Below the pieces are notes generated by a model, which had not been told where the DNA came from, did not search any database, and was given only the letters and a program-made list of their open reading frames with translations. From positions 1 through 35,186 of IMG/VR virus record IMGVR_UViG_3300030419_000546: a DNA stretch of 35,186 bases; one strand, given 5' to 3'. The position numbers and the translations under genes were made by a program. Below, in pieces: positions 19,877-29,017 of this stretch (its first letter is position 1; each line of letters starts with the position of its first letter). This stretch comes from a virus.

Positions 19877-20571
19877 ACTATTTGATTTATCCAATTTCCA
19901 TCTTTGATTACCATAGGGAGTAATCTTGGTACACCATTTATTATTATTCCGCAACCTAAAATAAATCTAGTTTTAAAGTTCTTGGCATAGTTGAAAGCCA
20001 TACTTTTTTGATTAATTAAACAACCTACATTCATAGCAAAAAATAAATTATCAGGATTTGCCCAATAGCTTATTAAGAACTTTGTATGATAGTGTCCTTG
20101 TACTGCTGACATACCCATTGTTTGAGATACCTTTAAAACATCAGCACTTCTTCCATGTGTAAAAAAACATCTTTGTTTATTAGACATTGTTAAAGTTAAA
20201 TCATCAACCCATTTCCATTTTCTAGTTCCTAAAAATTCTCCATAGGGTTTTAAAAATTGTTTAGACATTCCATATTTTAATGCTCGTCTATATACTAGAC
20301 TGCTATGGTTAGAATCTACTTCAGTCACATTTGGAAATATATCTTCAAGTTGTTTAATGTATTCTTTAGAACGATCTAATTCATGTCCAGCAGAATATAA
20401 ATCAGGGTCGTGGGTGTGCATATTGATTGCGTGAAAATCTAACAAGTCTCCAATATTAACAACGAAGTCAGGTTTAAATTCTTTTTTTATTTCTTTTAAA
20501 AATCGGATTGAATCTTTGTGCTGGTATGGTAAGTGCATATCACTTATCACAAGTATTCTTTTATAAGACAT
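19873..20571 (-). CDS. Calcineurin-like metallophosphoesterase
   Basis: The 232-residue protein has the full set of binuclear-metal motifs: SDMHLP (D11, H13), NIGDLLD (D42), SNHS (N88, H89), TFTHG-like FFTHG (H139) and GHYHT (H160, H162). The usual GNHE is SNHS here, so the asparagine and histidine are kept but the glycine is not. The family hydrolyses phosphoesters of nucleotides, nucleic acids or proteins. The substrate cannot be told. It is common in phage genomes near lysis or late genes and sits directly before DUF3310. Confidence 0.85.
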   Translation of the reverse strand: MSYKRILVISDMHLPYQHKDSIRFLKEIKKEFKPDFVVNIGDLLDFHAINMHTHDPDLYSAGHELDRSKEYIKQLEDIFPNVTEVDSNHSSLVYRRALKYGMSKQFLKPYGEFLGTRKWKWVDDLTLTMSNKQRCFFTHGRSADVLKVSQTMGMSAVQGHYHTKFLISYWANPDNLFFAMNVGCLINQKSMAFNYAKNFKTRFILGCGIIINGVPRLLPMVIKDGNWINQIV

Positions 20572-20613
20572 ACTGATTCATACAACTAAATGGATAGTAT
20601 TTCAATAGTTGTG

Positions 20614-20709
20614 CTATTTTTTAAACTTTGTTTTCTTATAAGTATATGATTTGCCTTTTCCAGACTTTCCACTTTTTTTAGAAAGTTTTTTGTATTTGCT
20701 TTTTGGCAT
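20614..20709 (-). CDS. Lysine-rich microprotein (31 aa)
   Basis: The frame from ATG 20709 to TAG 20614 encodes 31 residues made mostly of Lys, Ser and Gly (MPKSKYKKLSKKSGKSGKGK, ending YKKTKFKK). It starts directly after the endolysin stop (TAAATG) with no spacer, which supports translational coupling. It is the extreme case of a group of lysine-rich microproteins in this genome. It could bind nucleic acid or membranes. Function is unknown. Confidence 0.55.
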   Translation of the reverse strand: MPKSKYKKLSKKSGKSGKGKSYTYKKTKFKK

Positions 20710-21189
20710 TTAATTTACTACCTTTCCACCAGACCATTTCATATCTGGTAATCCATTTTCATAAGTTTTTCCATCATAACGAAGAACTTGTTTTCTATTT
20801 GAACCCTCTACATAGGAACAATGAATCCAACCACTATTAGCTTCTCCTGTCCAATATTCAAGAATTAATTGATCGAAGTCGCAATTAGCTTCAATCCATA
20901 CTGCTACTTGAAGATTAGATACTCCAGCTATTTCAAAATCAACTGCTTGTCCTTTTGCGTGTTGTGATGTTTTTTTGCTACCGATAGCTTCGCATAGTTC
21001 TTCACTACGAAATCCTGAAGTTATAATAATTGGCTTGTCAAACTTTGCTCGTACAGGTTCTAAAACTGTATAGCATAAATCGGTTAAGTTTTTTATTTCT
21101 CCACTTCCAGCTTTGTTCTCAATTCCTTTACGAACTGCTGTCATGGACTTTTCAAATTCTTCTAATTTAAAATGTTTTGATAATTGCAT
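20710..21189 (-). CDS. Endolysin-like peptidase M15 (D,D/L,D-carboxypeptidase type)
   Basis: The 159-residue protein has the zinc-peptidase motifs of the M15 family: SGFRS (58-62), SQHAKGQAVDFE with H77 and D84, and GWIHCSY with H123. These residues bind zinc and cut peptidoglycan stem peptides. There is no signal peptide, so export would rely on the holin. The gene lies after the fibre genes and before lysis-related genes. Its length fits a single-domain enzyme. A tail-associated role is the main alternative. Confidence 0.88.
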   Translation of the reverse strand: MQLSKHFKLEEFEKSMTAVRKGIENKAGSGEIKNLTDLCYTVLEPVRAKFDKPIIITSGFRSEELCEAIGSKKTSQHAKGQAVDFEIAGVSNLQVAVWIEANCDFDQLILEYWTGEANSGWIHCSYVEGSNRKQVLRYDGKTYENGLPDMKWSGGKVVN

Positions 21190-21197
21190 AATTTCTC

Positions 21198-22205
21198 CTA
21201 TCTTGCGTTACAAGGAACACCTTTGGAATTAACTGTCGGTGCTTCTGCAAACGCCATAAAGATATAAGTTGCACCATCTGCGTTATTTCCACCAGAAGTG
21301 TTATTTAATCTTATACCATTACTAAAAAACTGTATATCGTCTCCTGAATCATTTTCAGCATTACTACTGTTTGGATGTAGTAATAAATCCATAGGATTAT
21401 CAGGATCTCTTTTATTATCCCAAATTGTCCAATTATTTCCTGATGCACTAGATTTTTTAGTCATAAAGAAAGCTGGACGAAATCCTAAGTAAATATATGT
21501 ACCAGCCGCATTTCCATTTCCTGTGTATTTTCCAAACTTGCTGAAGCCTTGTTTTTCTGCGAAAGCATAAGCAATATAATCTTCGCCAGAGGTAAAACCA
21601 ACTCCAACTCCTATTCCAATATTAGATGATGTCATTCCAGCACCAAATACGCCTGGACTATCACTAGAAGAAGCATTTGTTGAATTTAAAGCTACATAAT
21701 AATCTTCAGGTGCAGATGCGTGTAAATTTTTATTGTAAGTATTCCAAGGAGAAGAAGATTCTCTACCTTTAGTAATAACCATTTTTGGCTCTACACCTAA
21801 ACTATGACTAACAGTTGCATCTCCACTTCCTGATGGTGTAAATGAAACTATATCAAACCCAGCAGTTGCAGATTCTTTCCAGCACCAAGCTACATTAGAA
21901 TCACTACTTCCATTAAGACCAGTTCCACTTCCTACTGTAAATCCATCAGAACCAAATGCAGTTACACCATTAGCATCTGATACTTCTGCATTAGATAAAC
22001 TTGAATATATTTCTTTTCCTGTACCTCTTACACTATCAGATATATAGTGTTCATTAGTATCATCCCTTGATTTTATCCAAACTAAATCTGGTTGCATATC
22101 TGTATCAGTATCATTAAAAGTAACAGCATTAGAACTTCCTGTTCCAGTAAAAAGCTGAACTTTAAAATATGCTGATGGATCGTCTATTGTTGTATAAACT
22201 GCCAT
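21198..22205 (-). CDS. Tail fibre / receptor-binding protein with internal repeats
   Basis: The 335-residue protein is rich in Ser, Gly, Asn and Thr. It contains three related segments: the first near residues 13-50 (YFKVQLFTGTGSSNAVTFND...LVWIKSR), the second near 116-150 (FDIVSFTPSGSGDATVSHSL...MVITKGR) and the third near 218-255 (FSKFGKYTGNGNAAGTYIYL...FFMTKKS). Each has a TGxG/SGxG turn followed by a strand ending in Lys. This looks like a duplicated beta domain typical of fibres. It is the third of three adjacent fibre-like genes. No enzymatic motif is visible. Confidence 0.72.
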   Translation of the reverse strand: MAVYTTIDDPSAYFKVQLFTGTGSSNAVTFNDTDTDMQPDLVWIKSRDDTNEHYISDSVRGTGKEIYSSLSNAEVSDANGVTAFGSDGFTVGSGTGLNGSSDSNVAWCWKESATAGFDIVSFTPSGSGDATVSHSLGVEPKMVITKGRESSSPWNTYNKNLHASAPEDYYVALNSTNASSSDSPGVFGAGMTSSNIGIGVGVGFTSGEDYIAYAFAEKQGFSKFGKYTGNGNAAGTYIYLGFRPAFFMTKKSSASGNNWTIWDNKRDPDNPMDLLLHPNSSNAENDSGDDIQFFSNGIRLNNTSGGNNADGATYIFMAFAEAPTVNSKGVPCNAR

Positions 22206-23615
22206 TTAACCTCCGAACTCTCCGATATTCTTCGTACATAATGCGTAATATTTTGTTGTTGAAATATTTGGCGAATATTCAAATGAACCATAGCCGTTAT
22301 CATCACTATTGCTTGATGAAATTGTAAAAGTTGGATTACCAAAATTAAATTCTGCTACAGGATCACGATAACCATGACCGCCAAATAAATAAAATTCTCC
22401 TGTTGGTACTGAGGTAACTTGACTTCCTTGTGCCGAACCATTTTTATAAAAATCTATAGTTGCATTATCTAAATCTAAATATATACCTACGATGTCGTTT
22501 GTTGTATAAGTTGCACCAGTAGAAAGTGTTGAAGCATTATATTCAATTTGTCCACCTGATGCGTAATAACGATAACTATTAGTATCTTGTCCAAGAGAAC
22601 TAAGACTGGTTTGTTGTTCTCTATTTTTTATAATACCTACACTAAAAAACGCATCTTCAGAACCTATGCTTGTGCATTTAACTTCGACATACCATTTTCC
22701 ACTTGATACACCTAATGTTGAAAATCCAAAATATTTTTTTTCAGAAGCATTTGATCCGCCAGGATTTGAATTAGTAGCTTTTAAATTTCCTTCAGACCAA
22801 GTATTATGTGATGAAAATTCAACATCTAAAGAATTTAATGTTGCAAAATTATTAGTTGGTGTATCGGTAGTTTGATCTATTGCGGCTAGATTAACTTCAG
22901 TCAGGTCTGTGCCCCCATTCGCATCGTTACCAAGGTTACTGCTATCTTTAAAATCTAAATAAAAACCATGCGTACCAAATGTTAATCCTGATACATCTTT
23001 CGGTTTCCAAATTTGTGGACTGTCAGAATCGAATTCACCGAAATCGCTGGCGGCATAAGCTGTTCCATCAATCCAGCATACTTCTGCCATATAACCATTA
23101 AAATATCCACTAGAACCATTTTCATATCTGCCAACTGCTTGAACATTTCCACTTACATTCCAACCTGTATCAAAATTTTGTGATGGTAATGAACCTGTAA
23201 AACTTATTAAAGACCCATTAACATATATTTTTAATCTATCTGTATCAGTGCTTTGTGTTGTATCAACTGATACTACTACGTGGTACCAAGCGGAAATATC
23301 AATAAATTTGCTTACTGAATAAAATTCCGACCAACTACTTCCTGATGGATTAAAATTACAAGCAATTTTATTATCACTATTAAAAGCTATCTCTGTTCTT
23401 GGTCCACTTCTATCCATACTTATTATCTGATTAGCGGCACCTAAACCACATCTTTTAACCCAAGCCGATAAAGTAAATGTTCTTTGATTACTTGTACTAC
23501 CAAGTGTCTTGTGCATATAAGCACTTGATCCATCAAACCTACATGAGTTATCTACATCATAACCACTTGGTAAAGCTGAAGCTACATTACCTGATGGAAT
23601 TGTTGGTAAAGGCAT
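22206..23615 (-). CDS. Tail fibre with LamG-like and SPRY-like domains
   Basis: The 469-residue protein begins with a concanavalin/LamG-like fold at about residues 25-225 (CRFDGSSAYMHKTL, then TFTLSAWVKRCGLG and WYHVVVSVDTTQSTD). The C-terminal half resembles a SPRY domain: KYFGFSTLGVSSGKWYVEVK at about 292-311, then DIVGIYLDLDNATIDFYKNG. Both folds commonly bind carbohydrates or proteins, fitting a host-receptor tip. The gene abuts the downstream fibre gene with no gap. Which domain contacts the host cannot be decided from sequence. Confidence 0.8.
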   Translation of the reverse strand: MPLPTIPSGNVASALPSGYDVDNSCRFDGSSAYMHKTLGSTSNQRTFTLSAWVKRCGLGAANQIISMDRSGPRTEIAFNSDNKIACNFNPSGSSWSEFYSVSKFIDISAWYHVVVSVDTTQSTDTDRLKIYVNGSLISFTGSLPSQNFDTGWNVSGNVQAVGRYENGSSGYFNGYMAEVCWIDGTAYAASDFGEFDSDSPQIWKPKDVSGLTFGTHGFYLDFKDSSNLGNDANGGTDLTEVNLAAIDQTTDTPTNNFATLNSLDVEFSSHNTWSEGNLKATNSNPGGSNASEKKYFGFSTLGVSSGKWYVEVKCTSIGSEDAFFSVGIIKNREQQTSLSSLGQDTNSYRYYASGGQIEYNASTLSTGATYTTNDIVGIYLDLDNATIDFYKNGSAQGSQVTSVPTGEFYLFGGHGYRDPVAEFNFGNPTFTISSSNSDDNGYGSFEYSPNISTTKYYALCTKNIGEFGG

Positions 23616-23617
23616 CT

Positions 23618-24244
23618 TTAAATCTCCAATGTTGGAAATTCTCCTAATGGTCTTGTTATTGAACCATCAGCTTGTTCAGTATATTCGTATAAACTTGCTA
23701 AAGCATCTACATCATTTGCATTGTCAATAGCAGTTTCCATTTCGTTTGATTTTGTTCTTATATTTGCTCTATAAGTTTTTATATTTGCTGGAATAGTATA
23801 AGTGTCATCATCTAATGCTTTATGATTATGCCAATCAGTAGGTTCTAATAAACCACTAGCTTCATTTTTAATAATTTGTTTTTTTAAAGTTTTTAATCCT
23901 TTAACTTTAACATCTCCTACTTCTTTATCGTCAGGCATATATCCATTATCAGAATCTTCTTGTGTCCATAAACTATCTGCTAATTGTTTTGGTGTTGCAG
24001 TTCCATAACTTGCTGTAACTTGTCCATCTGCATAATCAAAAGATTGATTTGTATTGATATAATATTCTTCATCTTTTTTATTTGAATTATCAAAAACTAC
24101 TTCGTAAATCCCTATGGCTTCTCTTTCTTCGTTAGTCCATCTAAAAGAAAATATATTTTTTGAATGACGAACATCGTTAATAACCATAGCTTTTGGTTTA
24201 TTAATTATTTTTGTAATTGTGTTATCTTCTACTAATGCCCACAT
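23618..24244 (-). CDS. Tail fibre-associated / assembly protein
   Basis: The 208-residue protein has an N-terminal beta segment (MWALVEDNTITKIINKPKAM). A C-terminal helical part (ANIKTYRANIRTKSNEMETA near residue 153) resembles small phage tail proteins of the DUF4376 type, which often lie between fibre genes and may assist fibre attachment. No chaperone motif is proven. It is separated from its neighbours by only 2 and 4 bases. Confidence 0.62.
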   Translation of the reverse strand: MWALVEDNTITKIINKPKAMVINDVRHSKNIFSFRWTNEEREAIGIYEVVFDNSNKKDEEYYINTNQSFDYADGQVTASYGTATPKQLADSLWTQEDSDNGYMPDDKEVGDVKVKGLKTLKKQIIKNEASGLLEPTDWHNHKALDDDTYTIPANIKTYRANIRTKSNEMETAIDNANDVDALASLYEYTEQADGSITRPLGEFPTLEI

Positions 24245-24248
24245 AATT

Positions 24249-25256
24249 TTAACTTTCTGGTATGTTTAAAGTTCTACCAACCTCTTGCCAAATTGAACCA
24301 TTGTAACGGAAAACAAAAATATCTGTCTTGCCATCTGTATCTGTTGTCGTTGGAGCAGTATCAGCCGAGAAGTGAAATGTTGCGTTCCATGAAAAAGTAT
24401 GACTTCCATTAAAATTAACTTCTATACAAATAAAAGCACCCTCAACTGCATTACTTGGTGCAGATAAAGTCGTATTTTCTGATGTCTGATGATATGCGTT
24501 AGGAGCCGCTTGTGCGTCCCATGCAATTGCGTTTGATGATGATGTTAATACTTGTTGTGGAATATAAGCTAAATCATTAAATTTAATTTTTCCTGTTCCA
24601 TTACAAGTAAAATCTATATCTCCATTTGCTCCATCTGTAATTTGTATTGAACTAGAGTTTGAACCTTTGTTTGTATCTAAAACTAAATCATAAGCTCCAC
24701 TTGTTGTTAGAGTTGCAGTTGCTCCACCTGAACCTATAACAGTTTCTCCTGAGCCTTTTGGTTTTAAATTAAGATCAACATTTGTTTCTCCACTTGCTCC
24801 TAAAATTGGGCCATTTCCTGTTGCTCCATTTGTAATTTCTAATTCGTTTACTGCTGAAGCAGTTGTTTGAAATATTATTTGTTCGTTATTATTTTCGTCA
24901 GAAATATAATGTGCATCATCAATTATTATATTATGTGAATTGGTATCTAAATTTCCACCAAGTTGTGGAGTTGAGTCAGTTGATAATTCAGCAGTTACAG
25001 AACTATCAGTCCAATCAACAGTATTAGCTGTTGTATTAATTGTTCCTAATTGAATATGGTCTGAACCATCATAAAATTTTAAAACATAAGCAGTTGCTCC
25101 TCCACTTGTATCTACCCATATTGTTCCAGCCGCAATAGAACCTGGAGCAGAACTTCCAATATGACAAGTGTTCAAGGCTCCCAGAATATTGTTCAATTCT
25201 GTTCTAAAGGCACTAAAACCTTGGTTCGCTAATGATACATCTGAAACTTGTGACAT
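24249..25256 (-). CDS. Tail fibre protein
   Basis: The 335-residue protein carries the fibre-type segment SSAPGSIAAGTIWVDTSGG at about residues 38-56. Ser/Thr/Gly/Asn-rich repeats follow (PQLGGNLDTNSHNII, then EITNGATGNGPILGASGE). The C-terminus is a beta-rich domain (FICIEVNFNGSHTFSWNATF). It lies directly downstream of the tail-hub gene, as expected of the first fibre component. There is no collagen-like Gly-X-Y run. The exact receptor role is unknown. Confidence 0.75.
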   Translation of the reverse strand: MSQVSDVSLANQGFSAFRTELNNILGALNTCHIGSSAPGSIAAGTIWVDTSGGATAYVLKFYDGSDHIQLGTINTTANTVDWTDSSVTAELSTDSTPQLGGNLDTNSHNIIIDDAHYISDENNNEQIIFQTTASAVNELEITNGATGNGPILGASGETNVDLNLKPKGSGETVIGSGGATATLTTSGAYDLVLDTNKGSNSSSIQITDGANGDIDFTCNGTGKIKFNDLAYIPQQVLTSSSNAIAWDAQAAPNAYHQTSENTTLSAPSNAVEGAFICIEVNFNGSHTFSWNATFHFSADTAPTTTDTDGKTDIFVFRYNGSIWQEVGRTLNIPES

Positions 25257-25279
25257 AATATTCTTTTACTCCTTTTATG

Positions 25280-28270
25280 TTAAGATTTCAACCCATAACC
25301 TTTTGCAACATAATCAAAAGTTCTATTTTGTGCCGCCGCAGAACTATTGTAAAAAGTTATAGTAAATCCTGTTTTTGTTTTACTTGTAATTGTATAATAA
25401 TCTCCTGTCGCCATATTTTGTGCCGCTATACCAACTGCTGGACTTGCATAAAAAGCATTACTATAAGTTATTGCTTTTGCACCAGCACCACTAACTACAT
25501 CTTCTTCACTTTCTAATCTTTTTTCCATTACTAATTTAATTTGCATCTTAGTAACTTCAGGTCTAGCTTTATTATCATCACTCTCTAATTTCAACCTAAA
25601 TTTAAAATATCTTCCTTTAATAGTAGATTGTTGAGATATATCTTGATAGGTAGAAATTGCTCCTAAAGAACTTGTGCTTGAACCTACTTGTAAAAAAGCA
25701 TTACATTTTGTTCCTGAACTACCATCAAATGGACCTGCGGCATCATCAAACAAACTTGCTCCACGACCACTATCAAATAAATCATAGAGGTCATTTGCTA
25801 TCATACTAACTGTTGCTTGAAAGGTCGCATCATAAGTAGCATCAAGTGAAAGTGTATTGCTTCCTATATAGCTTCCTGATGATTCAATATTTGCTTGATA
25901 ATAAGTTGGATTTGAAGTTGCGTCAGTTCCACCTAAATCAAAATCTCCCTCTGGAGAATCAAAATTTCCAACAGTTGAGTCAAATAAAGTTATAGTATCT
26001 AATGTTGCTATTTGAACATTGTCGGAGTTTGTTCCTTTAACGCAATCTCCATCAAAAGTACCATTCCAGCTTTGCCCTGTAACTGCACTAGCAGATTCTT
26101 CATTAATAGTAGATAAAGCACTTGAAAAATGTTCTAATCCTGAAATATTTGTATATACGATTGTTTCGTTATCTGATTCGTTTCCTAATTTATCAACTGC
26201 CTTAATAAGAAACGCACCTGTCCTTGCATTGATAGTTACACTATTAGATTTTCTTCTTACAACTTGCGTTAAGTTTGTTGAACCTGCCCAACTAGCATTA
26301 CTCGTAACATCTTGATAACGAATTGCATAATAAGATACATCTAAATCTGTAACAGGAGTCCATTGTAATTGCATTTGATTTGAACCAACCATTGATACAG
26401 ATAAAGTTGAAACATCTGCTGGAGTATCTGTTGCTCCAATAATAGTTCTGTTTGCTGATGTATAAGTAGATGAAACTCCTAAAGCATTTATAGCTTTAAC
26501 TCTTACATTGTAAGTTTTACCATCAACCACATTAAGCATTTCATGGTTTAATTGAGTTCCCTTTGCTACAATTTTATAATCTGATTCTGTACTTTGTTTA
26601 GCTTCAACTTGATAATATTGAACAAATTTATCTGTACTTGCACCAACAACTATATTTAATCTTGTTAAAACAACTCCATCTGAATATTCAACTAATTCAT
26701 CAGTTAAAGTTAAACTTGCTGGAGCAGTAACAGAATAAGGATTTGGAAGTGTTGTACTTGGTGTTGCTGTTATTTGTGTTTTTGTTGCCCAAGTGTAATG
26801 TGCGTCTTGATGAATAACTAAATTTAATCCAATAGTAAAATCTTCATTAAAATCTATTCCTATAACTCTATGAGGTTTTGCAGAATATCCTAAAGACGAT
26901 AATGTTATATTAACTATATCTCCTATTGCTAAATCATAAGCATCAAATCCTACTGTTAATTGTAATCCTTTTGAATCTCTTGATCTTCTGCAAATTACTT
27001 CAGCTATTTCTAAAGCCTGATATGGAGAAGTTATCGTACTGAAGTCAAAACGACCCTCTAATAAAAAACCACCATCAGCAGTTTTCATTGTTGCATGTTG
27101 ATCTGCTGAAGAATAACCACTATCATCTAATTCAGGCCACTGCACTTCATCAACTTGCCAATTCCTATCAGGATTAACAAAAGAAACTATTACACGATTG
27201 TATTTTGATGCTTTGCTTTCACTTGCTAAACTATAACCACCTATAATATCATCTTCGGTTAAAGTTATGGAAGCTGAACCTGTTGTTTCTACTAATAATT
27301 TATATTTTCCAGCAGTATATGGTAAATATGCTCTTGCACCTTTTACTAACTCTCTAACATTGTCTATTACTTTTCTTGAAGTATCTAAAACTGCATTGCA
27401 ATCTAAAACATCTATTGTTGTAGAACCATAAGCAGTAACATCTGTATCACAAACTCCTGAAGCTGTATAAAAACTTGGTATATCAATATTTGCTATTGCA
27501 ATTCCCTTTCCATATCTTTCGTTTGTTAAATAATCTAATAAACACCAAGCTGGATTATTAGAGTGTGCCGCAGTTTGTGCAACTGAACTAGAATTATAAG
27601 CAACAACTTTTTTTCCTTTAATTAAAGCATGAACAGTTGGCAATCCAGCAAACGCATCTTGATTCCATTTTATTTTTAAAGATATATAAGCAATACCTCT
27701 TAATCTATGGTTAGATGTCCAAGAATCTAATGTACCTAATAAATCGCATTGTGATTGACTATCACTTCCATAATGACATTTAACACTAATTAAACTTGCA
27801 CTATCTTTATAAAAGTTTCCATCTCCACTTCCCACTGTTCTTAAAGTATCATCTGCTAAAGTACCAGACCAAGTAACTTCTTTGTCATCAATATAAATTT
27901 TATCTACACTTTCTATTTCTCCCTCGCATAATGCTAATGCTATATATAAATATTCATTATCAGTTCCACTTGTTTCTACGAACACTCTTGTTCCACCAAC
28001 TTTTCTTTCTCCATAAACAACAGGAATAGATTGATCGTTTGATTGATGATTTAATAAAATACCTTTTTCAAAATTGTTAAAATCGCTATCTCCAAAGTCT
28101 GGTCTATCAGGTCGTCTATTTGACATAAATAACCAACCAATAGCAAATACAGCTAAAGCAACCCAAGGATTAAGGTTTTTTAAAAAATTAAATACTCTTA
28201 CTACTTTGAAAACTTTACTAACTGATTTAAAAGCTTTTTTTACCGTTCTAAAAGGATTTGGAAAGCCCAT
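25280..28270 (-). CDS. Central tail tip / host-attachment protein (gpJ-like) with FN3 domains
   Basis: The 996-residue protein is the largest product and follows the tail-tip genes. Residues about 70-350 resemble gpJ-type tail-hub proteins (LYIALALCEGEIESVDKIYI near 107). Two fibronectin-III-like domains follow at about 520-710 (YYQVEAKQSTESDYKIVAKG; NQMQLQWTPVTDLDVSYYAI). An amphipathic Lys/Phe N-terminus leads into a hydrophobic segment at about 35-50 (PWVALAVFAIGWLFMS), unusual for a hub and perhaps membrane-active at DNA entry. The C-terminal domain is beta-rich. Confidence 0.82.
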   Translation of the reverse strand: MGFPNPFRTVKKAFKSVSKVFKVVRVFNFLKNLNPWVALAVFAIGWLFMSNRRPDRPDFGDSDFNNFEKGILLNHQSNDQSIPVVYGERKVGGTRVFVETSGTDNEYLYIALALCEGEIESVDKIYIDDKEVTWSGTLADDTLRTVGSGDGNFYKDSASLISVKCHYGSDSQSQCDLLGTLDSWTSNHRLRGIAYISLKIKWNQDAFAGLPTVHALIKGKKVVAYNSSSVAQTAAHSNNPAWCLLDYLTNERYGKGIAIANIDIPSFYTASGVCDTDVTAYGSTTIDVLDCNAVLDTSRKVIDNVRELVKGARAYLPYTAGKYKLLVETTGSASITLTEDDIIGGYSLASESKASKYNRVIVSFVNPDRNWQVDEVQWPELDDSGYSSADQHATMKTADGGFLLEGRFDFSTITSPYQALEIAEVICRRSRDSKGLQLTVGFDAYDLAIGDIVNITLSSLGYSAKPHRVIGIDFNEDFTIGLNLVIHQDAHYTWATKTQITATPSTTLPNPYSVTAPASLTLTDELVEYSDGVVLTRLNIVVGASTDKFVQYYQVEAKQSTESDYKIVAKGTQLNHEMLNVVDGKTYNVRVKAINALGVSSTYTSANRTIIGATDTPADVSTLSVSMVGSNQMQLQWTPVTDLDVSYYAIRYQDVTSNASWAGSTNLTQVVRRKSNSVTINARTGAFLIKAVDKLGNESDNETIVYTNISGLEHFSSALSTINEESASAVTGQSWNGTFDGDCVKGTNSDNVQIATLDTITLFDSTVGNFDSPEGDFDLGGTDATSNPTYYQANIESSGSYIGSNTLSLDATYDATFQATVSMIANDLYDLFDSGRGASLFDDAAGPFDGSSGTKCNAFLQVGSSTSSLGAISTYQDISQQSTIKGRYFKFRLKLESDDNKARPEVTKMQIKLVMEKRLESEEDVVSGAGAKAITYSNAFYASPAVGIAAQNMATGDYYTITSKTKTGFTITFYNSSAAAQNRTFDYVAKGYGLKS

Positions 28271-28836
28271 TATGATCTACCCCATTTAATATCTAAAACA
28301 TTTTCACTTGAAAAAGCCATACCTAAATCTCCACTAAAAAATCTTTGTTGTGATGTGCTATTAGTTTTTCTTCCTGATCTTTTTTCAAAATCTGCCCAAT
28401 GAGAAACAACATTTAAAGTTAAAGCTGAAGAATCTTCTGTTTCATTTATTGTATAAGTTTCAACTGAACCTTTGTAAAGTAAAAATGGATCAGCTATAAT
28501 TGCATTATTAGCATCTAAAAATGCTCTATAAATTGTTACTGAATCATTAACTATATTTTCTCCTAATGCTAATGATATATATGTTTGATCTGCTCCTGAT
28601 AAAGTTATTGATATACTTGATTTACCAATATCTGTTTCTTCTGATACTTCAGGATAACTAACTAAAAAACTGCTTGATGAATAAGTAACACTAGAACCTG
28701 ATACTGAAGAAGTTAAGTCGTGAACGCAATCTGTTAAATTTTGAGGAGTGCCAAATCCAATAGTTATCAAATGAACAGGTTTAATTTCATTTGTTGCTAA
28801 ATGGTTCTTTACTGCTGTCGTTAAGCTTCTCGTCAT
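28270..28836 (-). CDS. Distal tail protein (DUF2163-like)
   Basis: The 188-residue protein starts MTRSLTTAVKNHLATNEIKP and has the strand-rich body of small tail-tip proteins (LITIGFGTPQNLTDCVHDLT, then VTIYRAFLDANNAIIADPFL). It resembles the DUF2163 / gpL-type group that joins the tail tube to the hub. It overlaps the hub start by one base and the upstream gene by 50 bases. No cysteine cluster for iron-sulfur binding is seen. Confidence 0.68.
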   Translation of the reverse strand: MTRSLTTAVKNHLATNEIKPVHLITIGFGTPQNLTDCVHDLTSSVSGSSVTYSSSSFLVSYPEVSEETDIGKSSISITLSGADQTYISLALGENIVNDSVTIYRAFLDANNAIIADPFLLYKGSVETYTINETEDSSALTLNVVSHWADFEKRSGRKTNSTSQQRFFSGDLGMAFSSENVLDIKWGRS

Positions 28837-29017
28837 AAATCTCGTATGTTGTTCTATTTATTTTCTCACTATTTTTTATCATAACATAACTAAAAGTTCC
28901 ATCAGGGATTTGATGTTTTTTTAAATCATTTGTAATTGTATTTATTTCAGATTCATCAACTACTTTTTCAGCAATAACATCTACATTGACCCAATGCTTA
29001 ATAAGATATTTAGCCAT
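28787..29017 (-). CDS. Small tail-region protein, unknown
   Basis: The 76-residue protein (MAKYLIKHWVNVDVIAEKVV, then GTFSYVMIKNSEKINRTTYE) looks beta-rich and soluble. It overlaps the downstream tail gene by 50 bases and the upstream one by a single base, implying coupled translation. It may be a small tail-tip or assembly factor. No family is recognised. Confidence 0.6.
   Translation of the reverse strand: MAKYLIKHWVNVDVIAEKVVDESEINTITNDLKKHQIPDGTFSYVMIKNSEKINRTTYEIYDEKLNDSSKEPFSNK

Noticed and set aside
19877-19954. Longer N-terminus for the DUF3310 protein
   Set aside because: It would overlap the phosphoesterase by 82 bases. ATG 19876 is ATGA-coupled.
20560-20605. Leftward promoter-like TTGAAA and TATGAA at 17-base spacing before the phosphoesterase
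   Set aside because: The -10 match is weak and transcription would begin at the start codon itself. Nearby genes are co-oriented and read through.
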